Source of the DNA: CAIQJJ01 sp964606085
GTDB taxonomy: Bacteria; Chloroflexota; Anaerolineae; Anaerolineales; UBA4823
Assembly: GCA_964606085.1 (NCBI GenBank)
Contig: CAZSFD010000037.1
Location: forward strand, 1-46,373
Reading direction: 5' to 3'
DNA length: 46,373 bases
Positions 1 to 7,312 of this stretch are shown here, in pieces (the first letter of the stretch is position 1; every line of letters begins with the position of its first letter). Below the pieces are notes generated by a model that did no database searches, was not told where the DNA came from, and was given only the letters and a program-made list of their open reading frames with translations. The position numbers and the translations under genes are program-made.

Positions 1-156
1 GGCTTTTGTATGATCCACGCTAAAGTTTTGTCAGAATTATGGCTGAATAATTACGCTTTGTTTGTTGATCTGTTTTTTCAAATGATGATGTCAACCTCCT
101 CAAATCCTGCTCGTGCGAATACGCTTGATTCACAAAACAATTCCCCCTGGCAACCA

Positions 157-180
157 GCGCCTATCGAAAATGATAGGCGC
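157..180. repeat. Short hairpin in left-edge intergenic region
   Basis: A perfect 9-bp inverted repeat (GCGCCTATC / GATAGGCGC) with a 6-base loop. It lies in a gene-poor stretch (1-399) where no coding region is convincing. A TATAAT-like box reading leftwards occurs at 187-192 without a good -35. The hairpin may belong to the 5' leader of a gene left of the window, or be one more repeat of the kind that follows at 234-336. There is no downstream T-tract to make it a clear terminator. Confidence 0.5.
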
Positions 181-233
181 GGGCGCATTATAGCATACTC
201 ATATCGAAAATTAATCTGCGGCTCATTTTACTC

Positions 234-336
234 GCCGGGGCATGAATGCCCCGGCTGCAGGCAGCGCCGGTTGAAACCGGCTTTGCAGCCCGATTTATCG
301 GGCGTTGCATGGCAGCCCGGCGATTGATCGCCGGGC
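234..336. repeat. Array of four 2-nt-loop hairpins
   Basis: Four perfect hairpins stand in a row at 234-255, 266-281, 288-303 and 315-336. Their stems are 10, 7, 7 and 10 bp, each closed by a two-base loop (GA, GA, TT, TG). All stems are GC-rich and start with GCC or GCCC. Spacers of 10, 6 and 11 bases each contain GCA. The array lies just beyond the 3' end of the minus-strand sugar-binding protein gene and could end or stabilise that transcript. It resembles a modular palindromic repeat rather than one intrinsic terminator, since there is no T-tract. Confidence 0.85.
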
Positions 337-399
337 GGGGCCGGTGCGCAACGGGCGTGTTTGCCGGGCATGGTAATCATTATCCAGGCGATTCGTTCG

Positions 400-1641
400 T
401 CATTTGAAAGACGCCTGCGTCGCCTGCATGGCCGCTTGAATGGCCTCGTCCACGCTGGCGTTGCCGTAGAAGGTGCGCTCGATCTCCGCATTGACGGCGC
501 TCTCGATGGCCGTCCAATTGCCGATCACCGGGAAAACCCGGATGTGCGGCGCGGCATCGAGGTAAACCTGGTTGTTGGCTGGCGGCTGGCTGCCCAAGAA
601 AACTGCCGACTGGGCTACCGATTGGATGGACGGCACCGTGCGCCCCGATGGGGCGATGATCGCCTGCCCGGCGGGGGAGTTGGCAAATTCGATGAACGTC
701 CAGGCGGCGTCTTTATTTTCGGTGGCTGCGCTCAGGCAGTAGCCATCGCTGTGCAAGATGCTGGCGGCTGTGGCCCGCGTGGGCAGGGCGGCCACATCCC
801 AGGCGAAGGCGCGAATGGTGCGAAATTCTGGCACCACCTTGCGGCTGTCGAGGTACATGCCCAGGCGTCCGTTCAAAAAGCGGCTTTCGCTGCCTTCGGA
901 CGCCTCCGCATCGGCGTTGGGGACGATGTGTTCGACCACCTGCAAGTTGACAAACCACTGAAACGCCTGGCGCGCCTCGGCGGAATCGAGCGTCAGGCGG
1001 GTGGGGGCGACCTGGTCATCTACCACCTCGCCGCCATTCTGCCAGATGAAGGGGGCCAGGCGCATCAGGCTGGGTTGCACTCCGATGCCATATTGCTCGC
1101 CCTGGGTCAGCGCACGCCCGGCGGCCACAAAATCGTCCCACGTCCAACCGGTTGTGGGGTAAGCCACGCCGGCGGCGTCGAACAAATTCTTGTTGTAATA
1201 AACCACCAGGCTCGACAGGTTCTGCGGGATGCAATAAAGCTGGCCGTCATATTTGAAGGCGTTGATCGCCGTGGGGTAAAAATCGCCTTCCTGCAAAACC
1301 TTACTTTTTTCAATGAACGGCGTCAGCGAGGCCAGCCCGCCATCGGCGGCGAAACCACCCATGTGACGGTAGTTGAGCAGCACCACATTGGCCGGGCTGC
1401 CCCCGGTAAACTCAGCCGCCAGGCGTTTGCGATATTCGCTCTGGCTGGGCGTGTGGCGCAGTTCGATGTCAATTGCAGGATATTGGGCCTCGAACGCGGC
1501 CACCAGGCTTTCGTAGGCGGCCAGTTCGCTGGGGTCGCCAAAGACCGCAAAACTCACTTTTTCAGAGGGTTTGCTGCCCTGGCAGCCCAACAACCCTGCC
1601 GCCAAAACGATCAGCAACAAGGCACGCGAACAGGTTTGCAT
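400..1641 (-). CDS. ABC sugar transporter, substrate-binding lipoprotein
   Basis: Family 1 extracellular solute-binding protein (413 aa) expected to capture a sugar or oligosaccharide and deliver it to the two permeases encoded just upstream. A signal peptide ends in the lipobox LLGC (Cys about residue 20), so the mature protein should be lipid-anchored outside the membrane. The body has the usual family pattern: an early FAVFGDPSELAAYESLVAAF segment, a central VGVYPTTGWTWDDF-like region (here AGVAYPTTGWTWDDFVAAG) and a C-terminal FIEFANSPAGQ stretch. It is the last gene of a permease-permease-binding protein operon, 3 bp after the second permease. The exact substrate cannot be read from the sequence. 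Confidence 0.9.
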   Translation of the reverse strand: MQTCSRALLLIVLAAGLLGCQGSKPSEKVSFAVFGDPSELAAYESLVAAFEAQYPAIDIELRHTPSQSEYRKRLAAEFTGGSPANVVLLNYRHMGGFAADGGLASLTPFIEKSKVLQEGDFYPTAINAFKYDGQLYCIPQNLSSLVVYYNKNLFDAAGVAYPTTGWTWDDFVAAGRALTQGEQYGIGVQPSLMRLAPFIWQNGGEVVDDQVAPTRLTLDSAEARQAFQWFVNLQVVEHIVPNADAEASEGSESRFLNGRLGMYLDSRKVVPEFRTIRAFAWDVAALPTRATAASILHSDGYCLSAATENKDAAWTFIEFANSPAGQAIIAPSGRTVPSIQSVAQSAVFLGSQPPANNQVYLDAAPHIRVFPVIGNWTAIESAVNAEIERTFYGNASVDEAIQAAMQATQASFK

Positions 1642-1644
1642 GGC

Positions 1645-2556
1645 TTAGTTCCTTTCAAACAGGTTGGCGAGCGAGAGTTCGTGCAGGAAAAAGCGCTGCA
1701 AGAACAAAAACAACCCGATCATGGGCGCGGCCATGAACACCGCCGCTGCCATCAGCAAGGGCATATTGGTCAGGTTCATTTGTTTGATAATCTGCACACC
1801 GATTGCCAGCGTGTAGTGATCGGGGTTGTAGATGAACAAAACCGGGTTCATAAAATCACCCCAATAGAGCCAAAAGGTCAGCACCGTCACCCCGGTAATG
1901 GTCGGGCGGGCCAGGGGCAGGGCCATCAGCCGCCACAGCAGCAGCGGGCTGGCGCCATCCAGCCGGGCGGCCTCGAACATCTCTTCGGGGATGTGGCGAA
2001 AAGCCCAATAGAACAGCAGTACGAACAGCGGCGTGCTGGCGGCAAAAGCAGGCAAGATCAGCGCCCCCAACGAATCGATCAGCCCTAACCAGCGCAAAAT
2101 TTGAAAGCGAAAAATCCACACCGCCGCCGCCGGGATCATCAACGCCACCACATTGAACTGCACCACGGCCTGGCGTGTCCGATCATTGTCAAGCTGGCTC
2201 AGGCCAAAACCCGCCAGCGACGCCATCAGCAGTGTGATTGGCACGGCTACCGCCACCACGATCAGCGAGTTGAGCGTATAGCGCAGCAAGGGGACGACGG
2301 TGAATATCTGGCGGTAATTCTCCCAGGAGGGCGCTTGCGGCCACCATTCCACCGAGACCGCCGGCGGCAGCCCCACCGGGCGCAGCGAGGCCACGAAGGC
2401 CCAATACAGCGGCAGGCAAAACAGCACGCTGACCAGGATTGCCAGCCCATAACGCCCCATCACCCAGGCACTTTCTGGCACAGCCAGGCGGCGCGGCGGC
2501 GGGGCGCTGACCTTTGTCCCCCGCGCCGGTGAGCGTTTCTTGCGCGCTTTAGGCAC
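1645..2556 (-). CDS. ABC sugar transporter permease, MalG-type
   Basis: Inner-membrane permease of a carbohydrate ABC importer (303 aa, about six membrane segments). It has the cytoplasmic EAA loop that docks the ATPase, seen as EEMFEAARLDGASPLLLWRL. The open frame extends further upstream, but that part lies inside the preceding permease gene. I place the start at the GTG at 2556 because GGGAGG stands 5 bases ahead of it and it overlaps the previous stop codon by only 8 bp, a typical coupled arrangement. It works with the 2549-3439 permease and the 400-1641 binding protein. No ATPase gene is present here, so a shared MsiK-like ATPase elsewhere is likely. Confidence 0.88.
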   Translation of the reverse strand: MPKARKKRSPARGTKVSAPPPRRLAVPESAWVMGRYGLAILVSVLFCLPLYWAFVASLRPVGLPPAVSVEWWPQAPSWENYRQIFTVVPLLRYTLNSLIVVAVAVPITLLMASLAGFGLSQLDNDRTRQAVVQFNVVALMIPAAAVWIFRFQILRWLGLIDSLGALILPAFAASTPLFVLLFYWAFRHIPEEMFEAARLDGASPLLLWRLMALPLARPTITGVTVLTFWLYWGDFMNPVLFIYNPDHYTLAIGVQIIKQMNLTNMPLLMAAAVFMAAPMIGLFLFLQRFFLHELSLANLFERN

Positions 2557-3439
2557 GGCTGCCTCCCGCCTTATAAGCATCCATCGCCAGCAGCACGCCC
2601 TGCACCAGCAAAAGCAACACCAGGTAAGCGAAGACCAAAATCGCCGCGGCCATGCCGAAATCGAAGAAATCGAAGCCAATTTCGTAAATCAGCAGCGGCA
2701 GGAATGTGGTCGAAAAATACGGCCCGCCATAGGTGATCACATACGACGGCGTAAACGTCCCCTGCAAACTGACGGCAATGTCTCGAAAAGTCAGCAGCAG
2801 CAGCCAGGGCATCAGCAGGGGCAGCGTGATCCACCAAAACATCTGCCAGTTGCTGGCACCATCTACCCGCGCCGCCTCATAATACGCCCGTGGAATGGTC
2901 TGTAAGCCGGCCAGCAAGATGACGAAGCCCTCGCCAATCTGAAAGCCCATCAAGATCACCATTGCCAGGCGCGCCAGGTTGGGGTCGGTCAGCCACGAAA
3001 TGGTCGGAAAACCCAGCCAGGTCAGCGCCAGGTTCAAAGGCCCATAGAGCGGGTTGAAAATCCACAGCCAGATCAGCGCGTAGGCCACTTCGGGGATCAC
3101 CGTTGGCAGGTAGATGGCGGCCCGAAAAGCGCCAAAGCCACGGCGGTCCTCGCGCAGCAGCAGCGCCAGCAGCAGCGCCCCGCCCACGCGCAGCGGGATT
3201 GCCATCAGCAGAAAAACCAGTGAGTTAAATAGCCCGATGCGCGCATACGCCGATTGAAACATGGCCGCGAAATTCTGCAACCCTGCAAATTGCAGCGCGC
3301 CGGCCCGGCTCAAGTGCATAAAGGCCACCACAAAAGTTGTCAGAGCAGGAATTATCACCAATCCGGTTGTCCCCACCAGGAAAGGCAGCAAGAATAGGCG
3401 ATATTGTTTTTGATGTGAAAGATGGAAGGGAGAGGGCAT
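2549..3439 (-). CDS. ABC sugar transporter permease, MalF-type
   Basis: First gene of the sugar importer operon (296 aa, about six membrane segments). It has the EAA motif YYEAARVDGASNWQMFWWIT in the last cytoplasmic loop, which contacts the ATPase. It forms the membrane channel with the MalG-type permease downstream. The ATG at 3439 has only a weak ribosome site (AAAGGTC on the other strand reads as GACCTTTTT), but the N-terminus FHLSHQKQYRLFLLPFLVGTTGL matches the family, with the first membrane segment starting near residue 13. The upstream region has a promoter and LacI-type operator (3483-3522). Confidence 0.9.
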   Translation of the reverse strand: MPSPFHLSHQKQYRLFLLPFLVGTTGLVIIPALTTFVVAFMHLSRAGALQFAGLQNFAAMFQSAYARIGLFNSLVFLLMAIPLRVGGALLLALLLREDRRGFGAFRAAIYLPTVIPEVAYALIWLWIFNPLYGPLNLALTWLGFPTISWLTDPNLARLAMVILMGFQIGEGFVILLAGLQTIPRAYYEAARVDGASNWQMFWWITLPLLMPWLLLLTFRDIAVSLQGTFTPSYVITYGGPYFSTTFLPLLIYEIGFDFFDFGMAAAILVFAYLVLLLLVQGVLLAMDAYKAGGSRA

Positions 3440-3482
3440 AAAAAGGTCGGCTGCGTTGTGGGCAAAAAGCCATTCACCCGGC

Positions 3483-3522
3483 GAAACGTTTCAAAGTTTA
3501 CCCCTTCTTTACATTTTTGCAA
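3483..3522 (-). promoter_or_regulatory. Sugar-ABC promoter with LacI-type operator
   Basis: Reading leftwards, TTGCAA (3522-3517) and TAAACT (3500-3495) are separated by 16 bp. The perfect palindrome GAAACGTTTC (3492-3483) follows directly and would cover the transcription start, about 45 bases before the permease ATG. That decamer is the usual core of LacI-family operators. Its position suggests simple repression lifted by sugar, but no LacI-family gene lies in the window, so the regulator is inferred. Confidence 0.6.
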
Positions 3523-3576
3523 GGCCACAAATGGGTAGTATTAAGCTGCCCATTCGGTCATTACCAAACAAGTGAG

Positions 3577-3590
3577 TATAATCTTGAACA
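3577..3590 (+). promoter_or_regulatory. Probable leaderless promoter of sixA-like gene
   Basis: A consensus TATAAT at 3577-3582 ends 7 bases before the ATG at 3590, so the expected transcription start falls on or next to the start codon. No ribosome-binding site is visible. The -35 (TTCGGT near 3553-3558) is weak. The arrangement points to a leaderless mRNA. Confidence 0.55.
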
Positions 3591-4081
3591 TGAAAACCCT
3601 CTTCATCCTCCGTCATGCCAAATCCTCGTGGAAAAACGACGAATTATCTGACCGCGACCGCCCGCTCAACAAGCGCGGCCAGCGCCAGGCCCCCCTGGTG
3701 GGTCAATATCTGCACAGCCTCGATCTGACCCCCGACCTGATCTTCAGTTCCCCGGCCCGGCGCGCCCGCGACACCGCCGTGAGCGTGGCCGAAACGTGCG
3801 GCTACGATGGTGATGTCGAATTTGTGGACGACTTTTATCCCGGCGACCCTGAAGATTACATCCACACCCTCAGCGCCCTGCCCGATGCCGCCGAACGGGT
3901 GATGGTTGTCGGCCATAATCCTGGCCTCGAATACCTGCTGGCGGGCTTCTTGCACTATGCCGAAACACTCTCCACAGCCGCCCTGGCCCAGGTCGAACTG
4001 CACATCAACCATTGGTGGGAATTGTGCGATGACACCCGCGGCGAGCTGATCCGCCTCTGGCGGCCCGAAGAAGGCGCATAA
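3590..4081 (+). CDS. sixA: SixA-like phosphohistidine phosphatase
   Basis: Histidine phosphatase family protein (163 aa) of the SixA type, which removes phosphate from phosphohistidine proteins. The phosphate-binding RHG-type motif is LRHAKSSW at residues 7-14. It is followed by RPLNKRG, SSPARRARDT and the second catalytic histidine in VVGHNPGLEYL, all characteristic of SixA. I chose the ATG at 3590 rather than the upstream GTG at 3572 because the RHAKS motif then lies near the N-terminus as usual and the TATAAT box would otherwise lie inside the gene. It precedes the helicase-C-like gene by 6 bp, so the two are probably co-transcribed. The target protein is unknown. Confidence 0.85.
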   Translation: MKTLFILRHAKSSWKNDELSDRDRPLNKRGQRQAPLVGQYLHSLDLTPDLIFSSPARRARDTAVSVAETCGYDGDVEFVDDFYPGDPEDYIHTLSALPDAAERVMVVGHNPGLEYLLAGFLHYAETLSTAALAQVELHINHWWELCDDTRGELIRLWRPEEGA

Positions 4082-4087
4082 CCCCCT

Positions 4088-5710
4088 ATGCCCGACCTCT
4101 TCCAAAGCCTGCAAGGGCGTGACCTGGGCTACTTGCGCATTGCCGCCAACCTGTGCCGGTTGGATTTCGACGCTCCCGAGGCCCGCACAGGCCGCCAACG
4201 CCTGGCCGAACTGCTGCTCACCCCCGGCGCGGCGCAGGAAGCCATCGCCAGTTTGCCCGGCGAGGCGCGCGCCGCCCTCGAAGACCTGATCGCCAGCGAC
4301 GGACGCCTGCCGCTGCCGCTCTTCACCCGCCGTCACGGCCTGGTGCGCGAACTCGGCCACGCCGCCCGCGACCGCCAGCAGCCCTGGCGCAACGACCCCT
4401 CGCCCGCCGAAACGCTGTGGTACCGCGCCCTGGTCGCCCGCGCCTTCTTCGATACCCCCAACGGCCCCGAAGAATTTGTCTACATTCCCGACGACCTGCT
4501 GCCGCTGATCCCCGTGCGCTACGATGGCCGCCCCGAACCGCTCGGACGCCCCGCCACCCCTGCCGAACGCGCCCACCCCCTCCCCGCCACCGATCACATC
4601 CTCGACGAGGCCACCACGTTGCTGGCCGCCCTGAAAATAGCTGCCCCCCCCGGCGAAATGAATTTCGCCCTACGTCCTGCGGCTCTGCAAACACTCCTGG
4701 CTGAAGCGGGTTTGCTCGACGCCTCGGCCACGCCCATCCCCGAACCCACGCGCGCCTTTCTCGAAGCGCCGCGTGGCGAAGCCCTGGCGCAACTGACCCG
4801 CGCCTGGCTGCCCGGCGTGGCCTTCAACGAACTGCGCCAACTGCCTGGCCTGCGCTGCGAAGGCGAATGGAAAAACGACCCACGCCGCGCCCGCCAGGCC
4901 GTGCTGGATTTTCTCTCCACCATCGAACCCGACAAATGGTGGAGCCTGCACGCCTTCGTCGCCGACATCCACCAGCGCCACGCCGATTTTCAGCGCACTG
5001 CCGGCGATTACGACTCCTGGCACATTCGCGACGAAGCCAGCGGCGAATACCTGCGCGGCTTTGTCAACTGGGATAAAGTGGATGGCGCACTGATCCGCTA
5101 CCTGGTCACCGGCCCCCTGCACGCCCTGGGCATCCTCGACCTGGCCGCCCCCGAACTCGACGCCCCCCCGACCGCCTTCCGTTACACCGCCTGGGCCGCA
5201 AAGCTGCTGCGCGGCGAGACCCCTGCCGGGCTGCCACTCGAAGCCGAGAAACTCAAAGTGGATTCGACTGCCCGCGTGTTTGTGCCGCGCCTGGCACCGC
5301 GTGCCGTGCGTTACCAGGTGGCGCGTTTTGCCGAGTGGGATACACCGCACGCTGACCTGTATCGCTACCGCATCACCCCGACATCACTGGCGCGCGCCCG
5401 CCAGCAAGGGTTGACCACCCACCACCTGTTGGCCCTGCTGCGCCGTCATGCCGAAACCATCTCACCCAGCCTGACCAAGGCCCTGGCGCGCTGGGATGAG
5501 CGCGGCGCCGAGGCGACACTCGAACACGTCACCATCTTGCGGGTGGCCTCGCCAGAATTGCTGCAAAGCCTGCGCGCTGCGCGTGCCGGGCGCTTTTTGG
5601 GCGACCCGTTAGGGCCGACGGTGGTTGTGGTGAAAGGGGGGGCCGAGGAAAAGGTGCTGGCCGCGCTGGCCGAAATGGGCTACCTGGGGGAAAGTAAAGC
5701 CGTTGGTTGA
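4088..5710 (+). CDS. Helicase-associated (XPB/Ssl2-like C-terminal) protein
   Basis: 540-aa protein of a family seen in Chloroflexota and Actinobacteria whose C-terminal part resembles the non-motor 'helicase C-terminal 3' domain of XPB/Ssl2-type helicases. Here this is roughly residues 390-535, with ARVFVPRLAPRAVRYQVARF and later LEHVTILRVASPELLQSL. No Walker A or DEAH motor motif is present, so it is not a helicase itself. The N-terminal half (LGYLRIAANLCRLDFDAP onward) looks helical and is of unknown function, with a conserved-looking WYRALVARAFFDTPNGPEEF segment. Its last codons and stop overlap a REP-like repeat (5705-5752). The role, perhaps in DNA repair or transcription-associated DNA handling, is inference only. 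Confidence 0.7.
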   Translation: MPDLFQSLQGRDLGYLRIAANLCRLDFDAPEARTGRQRLAELLLTPGAAQEAIASLPGEARAALEDLIASDGRLPLPLFTRRHGLVRELGHAARDRQQPWRNDPSPAETLWYRALVARAFFDTPNGPEEFVYIPDDLLPLIPVRYDGRPEPLGRPATPAERAHPLPATDHILDEATTLLAALKIAAPPGEMNFALRPAALQTLLAEAGLLDASATPIPEPTRAFLEAPRGEALAQLTRAWLPGVAFNELRQLPGLRCEGEWKNDPRRARQAVLDFLSTIEPDKWWSLHAFVADIHQRHADFQRTAGDYDSWHIRDEASGEYLRGFVNWDKVDGALIRYLVTGPLHALGILDLAAPELDAPPTAFRYTAWAAKLLRGETPAGLPLEAEKLKVDSTARVFVPRLAPRAVRYQVARFAEWDTPHADLYRYRITPTSLARARQQGLTTHHLLALLRRHAETISPSLTKALARWDERGAEATLEHVTILRVASPELLQSLRAARAGRFLGDPLGPTVVVVKGGAEEKVLAALAEMGYLGESKAVG

Positions 5711-5752
5711 GCCTGTCGAAACCAACGAGCCTGGGTCTCGACAAGCTCGACC
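5705..5752. repeat. REP-like inverted repeat pair
   Basis: Two related 19-base arms, 5705-5723 and 5734-5752, in inverted orientation. The left arm and the reverse complement of the right arm share the core GAGC(C/T)TGTCGA(A/G)ACC. Each arm contains the TGTCGA word typical of widespread REP-like intergenic repeats. The left arm includes the TGA stop of the preceding gene. It sits between two convergent genes and may act as a bidirectional end of transcription. Confidence 0.75.
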
Positions 5753-5771
5753 GGCGATGGTCGGTGGGTGA

Positions 5772-7250
5772 TCAGGGGCTGCCTTGCCCCATCAAACGCT
5801 GGCACAGCGCCTCGTTGTCTTCGATATTGCTCATCAAGATCAGGTCTTCGCTGAGGGGCGATTGACGCAGCTTGTTCATCAATTCCAGGGTGTGTTCGCA
5901 ACTGCCATCGTTGGGGCGGCTGAGGTAGGCCAGCACCGAGCCGTATTGGATGTAGTAGTACGCCACGGTCAGGTTGGTCAGTTCGAGCGGTGCGACGGTG
6001 ACGGTTTGGGTGATGTATTCGCCCAGCCAGTAATCGGCAATTTCGTAATCGGTCGGTGTGCAGCCGGTCACATCCATGCAGTGGATGGCGTTGAGGTAAT
6101 TGGTGTCAGTGGGGGGCAGCAGCCAATCGGTGGTGCAGCCTTCAACGGGGCATTGCAGCGTGGGCAGGGCGTACTCGTAGTTGCGGGCCTTGACGTAGAT
6201 GCCGCCCAACAGGCCGTAGCTGTTGGGATCGGTGGGGTCGAATTTGAGCGCCTTCTCGGCGTTGCGGGCGGCGACGAAGAACTCGCCCATTTGGGTGTAG
6301 GTTTTGGCGATGGCGATGTAGGGCTGCGGGTCGAGCAGGCCAAGCTGTTCGTTGATGCGGGCGGCGCGGTCGAAGTAATCGAGGGCGTTTTCGTAGAGCG
6401 GTTTGGCCAGGTCGGGGTCATCGAGCTTGTTGCCCAGGTTGCGCCAGCCATAGCCAATGCGCAGGTAGAGGAAGGTGAAGTTGGGGGCCAGGTCAACGGC
6501 GCGCTGATATTCTTCGATGGAGGCGCGGTATTGGCCGAAGTATTCCAGCACGGTGGCCAGCACGCGGCGGGTATCCATAGATTGCGGGTCAATTTCGACG
6601 GCTTGCGTGGCAAACTGCTCGGCCTGCGTCCAGCGCTGTTGATCGAGCAGCACCTCGGCGTAGAAGGCCAGCGCCAGGGCGTTTTCGGGGTCTAGGTTGT
6701 AGGCGCGGGCGGCCTGCTGTTCGGCTTCGTTGAGATAGGCGGTGCGCTCTTCGGCGGAGATGAGGTTGTTGGAGGCGTTCCAGTCCAGCACGAAGGCGAG
6801 GATGGCCAGGGCGAAGCTGTCATCGGGGGTCAGTTCGACGGCCTGACGTGCGGAGGCCAGGGCTTCTTGCAGGCGGTCGTAGCGTTGGCGGTCGGTGCTG
6901 AGCATGGCCGAGGAATACGCCTGGAGGCGGGCCAGTTCCGCCCAGCCTTTGGCGTCGGTGGGGTCTACTTGCAGGGCAAGCTGGTAAGCGCCGATGGCGT
7001 CTTCGTCGCTGGTGGGATCATCCAGGCGGCCCACATCCAGATAGGTTTGCGCTTCCATGCGATACGAGCGCACGGCGCGTGTGGGGGTGGGCGTGGCCTC
7101 GAAGATCGGTTTCGCCGCGCCCTGGCTGATTTGCAGCAGCGCCCAAATTCCCAGCACAATTAAGCCAATCCATAGCCAGATGCGCAGGGGGCTGGAGGGG
7201 GTTTTTTCTTCACGGAAGATGACCGTGGGGCGGATGAGATTTTGCGACAT
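5772..7250 (-). CDS. Membrane-anchored TPR protein (first of two paralogs)
   Basis: 492-aa protein with an N-terminal membrane segment (about residues 23-42, IWLWIGLIVLGIWALLQI) followed by a Thr/Pro linker and several tetratricopeptide repeats. The repeats are recognisable by A/Y/F pattern segments ending in LDP, VDP or FDP such as ALQVDPTDAKGWAELARLQ. They span roughly residues 65-370 and should lie outside the cytoplasm. The last 120 residues form a Cys-containing region (at least six Cys) with YYYIQYGSVLAYL. It shares this layout and the YYY-x-x-YG motif with the neighbouring 7313-8518 product. It ends the HerA-like/TPR operon. TPR arrays bind proteins, but the partner is unknown. Confidence 0.8.
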   Translation of the reverse strand: MSQNLIRPTVIFREEKTPSSPLRIWLWIGLIVLGIWALLQISQGAAKPIFEATPTPTRAVRSYRMEAQTYLDVGRLDDPTSDEDAIGAYQLALQVDPTDAKGWAELARLQAYSSAMLSTDRQRYDRLQEALASARQAVELTPDDSFALAILAFVLDWNASNNLISAEERTAYLNEAEQQAARAYNLDPENALALAFYAEVLLDQQRWTQAEQFATQAVEIDPQSMDTRRVLATVLEYFGQYRASIEEYQRAVDLAPNFTFLYLRIGYGWRNLGNKLDDPDLAKPLYENALDYFDRAARINEQLGLLDPQPYIAIAKTYTQMGEFFVAARNAEKALKFDPTDPNSYGLLGGIYVKARNYEYALPTLQCPVEGCTTDWLLPPTDTNYLNAIHCMDVTGCTPTDYEIADYWLGEYITQTVTVAPLELTNLTVAYYYIQYGSVLAYLSRPNDGSCEHTLELMNKLRQSPLSEDLILMSNIEDNEALCQRLMGQGSP

Positions 7251-7260
7251 GATAATTTTG

Positions 7261-7310
7261 TAGTGACGACGTAAGTCGTTTATGCTCGATGACGACTTAC
7301 GTCGTCACTA
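7261..7310. repeat. 19-bp-stem intergenic hairpin
   Basis: A perfect 19-bp inverted repeat (7261-7279 with 7292-7310, loop 12 bases) built on the word ACGACTTACGTCGTCACTA. It fills the 62-bp gap between the two TPR genes, ending 2 bp from the stop codon of one and 10 bp from the start of the other. It could be a transcript-processing or attenuation site, or simply a mobile palindrome. Confidence 0.8.
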
Positions 7311-7312
7311 CC

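Noticed and set aside
10..327. Possible 105-codon gene at the left edge
   Set aside because: Its second half translates the hairpin array, no ribosome site or known motif is seen, and composition is not gene-like.
361..2088. Long plus-strand frame of 575 codons opposite the sugar-binding protein and permease genes
   Set aside because: It is antisense to two well-recognised genes, spans their junction, shows no domain, and is explained by high GC content. Similar long shadows opposite rpoB, maeB, the kinases and the TPR genes were dropped for the same reason.
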